A DNA stretch of 39,417 nt from assembly GCA_009731375.1 (NCBI GenBank), contig BJOX01000001.1, forward strand, positions 2,357,014 through 2,396,430, written 5' to 3'. Both the position numbers and the translations under genes were made by a program. Every line of letters starts with the position of its first letter. Positions within the stretch are counted from its first letter, which is position 1. Below are positions 1-39,417 of this stretch, in pieces. The DNA comes from Paulinella micropora (Eukaryota > Cercozoa > Imbricatea > Euglyphida). The notes beneath the pieces were generated by a model. The model was not told the DNA's origin and searched no databases. It saw only the letters and a program-made list of their open reading frames with translations.

Positions 1-49
1 TGGTTGACGAAATCAGAAGCTCCTTTTTTCTGACATTAGTCGATATCTC

Positions 50-51
<2 letters not shown>
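1..51 (+). mobile_element. SINE-A 3' end, cut by window start
   Basis: Matches the last 51 bases of the element at 371-802, including tttttctgacattagtcga and the tatctc junction to (ATCT)n. Confidence 0.8.
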
Positions 52-108
<57 letters not shown>

Positions 109-147
109 CATCTACCCGTCTACCTATCTATCTACCTATCTATCTAC

Positions 148-202
<55 letters not shown>

Positions 203-219
203 GCTAGCTAGCTAGCTAG

Positions 220-267
<48 letters not shown>

Positions 268-315
268 ATGTCTATCTATTTGTCCATCTACCTACCTACC
301 CACATATCTACCTAC

Positions 316-368
<53 letters not shown>

Positions 369-370
369 GA
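52..370 (+). repeat. (ATCT)n array
   Basis: Tail of the SINE-A fragment, with (TAGC)n and (ACCT)n patches. Nothing else seen. Confidence 0.95.
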
Positions 371-802
371 ATTAGGGGATGGTGTGGGTGTGCTGGGCCC
401 GTGGTGGGGTGCCTTATGTGTGCCTAGCCATACGCCTATAAGTCACATGCCGAAATAGCGACGGGAAGCACAATCCTGTTCCCTCAGGGTGCCCTTTCTC
501 GCTTGTTGAGCCCGGAATAAAACCCACAGTGCTCTGTCGGTTTATACTAGACTGTCGAACAGTCTCGAAACTCTGTCTGCTTACTGGGTCCTCTGTAATG
601 GAGGTGGGAGCTCGTTCTGCAAGGGGCGCTTATGGAACGAGCCCTGGCCCCGCATGGTACTAGGGAGATTTGGTATCGCCTGTATCAGTCCCTTCCGTGC
701 AAACATCACGGCTTAGCTGGGCATCGGGTTAATACTTTACCCACAGACTTCCTTGGTTGACGAAATCAGAAGCTCCTTTTTTCTGACATTAGTCGATATC
801 TC
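371..802 (+). mobile_element. SINE-A, near full length, (ATCT)n tail
   Basis: About 430 bases from attaggggatggtgtgggtg to agtcgatatctc, then ATCT repeats. Nearly identical copies occur at 7933-8363, 12537-12993, 14805-14957 and 16787-16936, and at both window ends, in both orientations. No long ORF. Family unrecognised; an ATCT tail and 5'-truncated copies suggest retrotransposition by LINE machinery. Confidence 0.75.
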
Positions 803-813
803 ATCTATCTATC

Positions 814-827
814 NNNNNNNNNNGTCC

Positions 828-864
<37 letters not shown>

Positions 865-911
865 CCCCCCCCCCCGTTCCCCCCCCCCCCCCCCCCTCTC
901 TCTCTCATCAG
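814..911. other. 10-N gap followed by poly-C run
   Basis: Ns at 814-823, then about 70 C-rich bases before the CT tract leading to exon 1. This is probably an artefact at a contig end, so sequence or exons could be missing here. Confidence 0.7.
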
Positions 912-39150
<38,239 letters not shown>

Positions 39151-39155
39151 GTCAT

Positions 39156-39243
<88 letters not shown>
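39156..39243 (+). repeat. (GATA)n array
   Basis: Pure GATA repeat between the exon 22 donor and the SINE-A tail. Confidence 0.95.
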
Positions 39244-39244
<1 letters not shown>

Positions 39245-39417
39245 GAGATATCGACTAATGTCAGAAAAAAGGAGCTTCTGATTTCGTCAACCAAGGAAGT
39301 CTGTGGGTAAAGTATTAACCCGATGCCCAGCTAAGCCGTGATGTTTGCACGGAAGGGACTGATACAGGCGATACCAAAGCTCCCTAGTACCAGGCGGGGC
39401 CAGGGCTCGTTCCATAA
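39244..39417 (-). mobile_element. SINE-A, reverse, cut by window end
   Basis: Matches 12537 onward in the same orientation (gatatcgactaatgtcagaa...). The GATA array to its left is its (ATCT)n tail on the minus strand. Confidence 0.8.

Overview
This is eukaryotic nuclear DNA. It has GT-AG introns, SINE-like and LINE-like retroelements, and an extreme load of tetra-, tri-, penta- and hexanucleotide tandem repeats. Nearly all long open frames here are repeat translations (IYLS, MYVC, HTYI, YLPT and so on) and are not genes. I cannot name the species. The retroelement C-terminal domain and the gene family fit an invertebrate animal or a related aquatic eukaryote, but that is inference.

Hidden in the repeats I find one plus-strand gene that fills almost the whole window: the C-terminal half of a DENND4-type protein (DENN-domain Rab guanine-nucleotide exchange factor; Crag in flies). 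I can place 22 short exons between 912 and 39150. They have 19-117 bases each and total 1290 bases, which is 430 codons. Each is bounded by AG and GT, each is open in one frame, and all 21 junctions agree in phase. In order they encode the end of the DENN module (exons 1-5), a basic linker and W-F-H-rich helix (exons 6-8), a pentatricopeptide-like segment (exons 9-12), a short linker (13-15), a CxxC-x23-CxxC zinc-ribbon-like module split over exons 16-18, and the conserved YLSPxVLxKE / FWNLVW C-terminal block (exons 19-22). The gene starts before the window and probably continues past it.

The striking feature is what the introns are made of. Almost every intron holds serial partial copies of the neighbouring exon's edge. 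Copies of acceptor-plus-exon-start lie upstream of an exon, and copies of exon-end-plus-donor lie downstream, separated by microsatellite. I call these exon-edge echoes. Examples are exon 2 (seven upstream), exon 5 (five), exon 12 (eight upstream, four downstream), exon 11 (four), exon 10 (three), exon 18 (thirteen downstream before the gap), exon 19 (seven or more) and exon 7 (a higher-order satellite of about nine units). The complete copy is the one whose ends fit the reading frame.

Layout: 1-911 SINE-A and ATCT array; 912-2775 exons 1-3; 2776-4787 intron 3 with tRNA-derived SINEs in AAT arrays; 4788-7390 exons 4-6 with a CCTA minisatellite; 7391-10366 intron 6, rich in retroelements; 10367-16346 exon 7 and its satellite intron, including a 957-base gap; 16347-21359 exons 8-12; 21360-25449 intron 12 with a LINE-like 3' end; 25450-29179 exons 13-18; 29180-36610 intron 18, which contains a near-identical 2.8-kb duplication around a 10-N gap that is probably an assembly error; 36611-39150 exons 19-22, with intron 20 made of a 31-base minisatellite; 39151-39417 a GATA array and a SINE-A copy cut by the window end.
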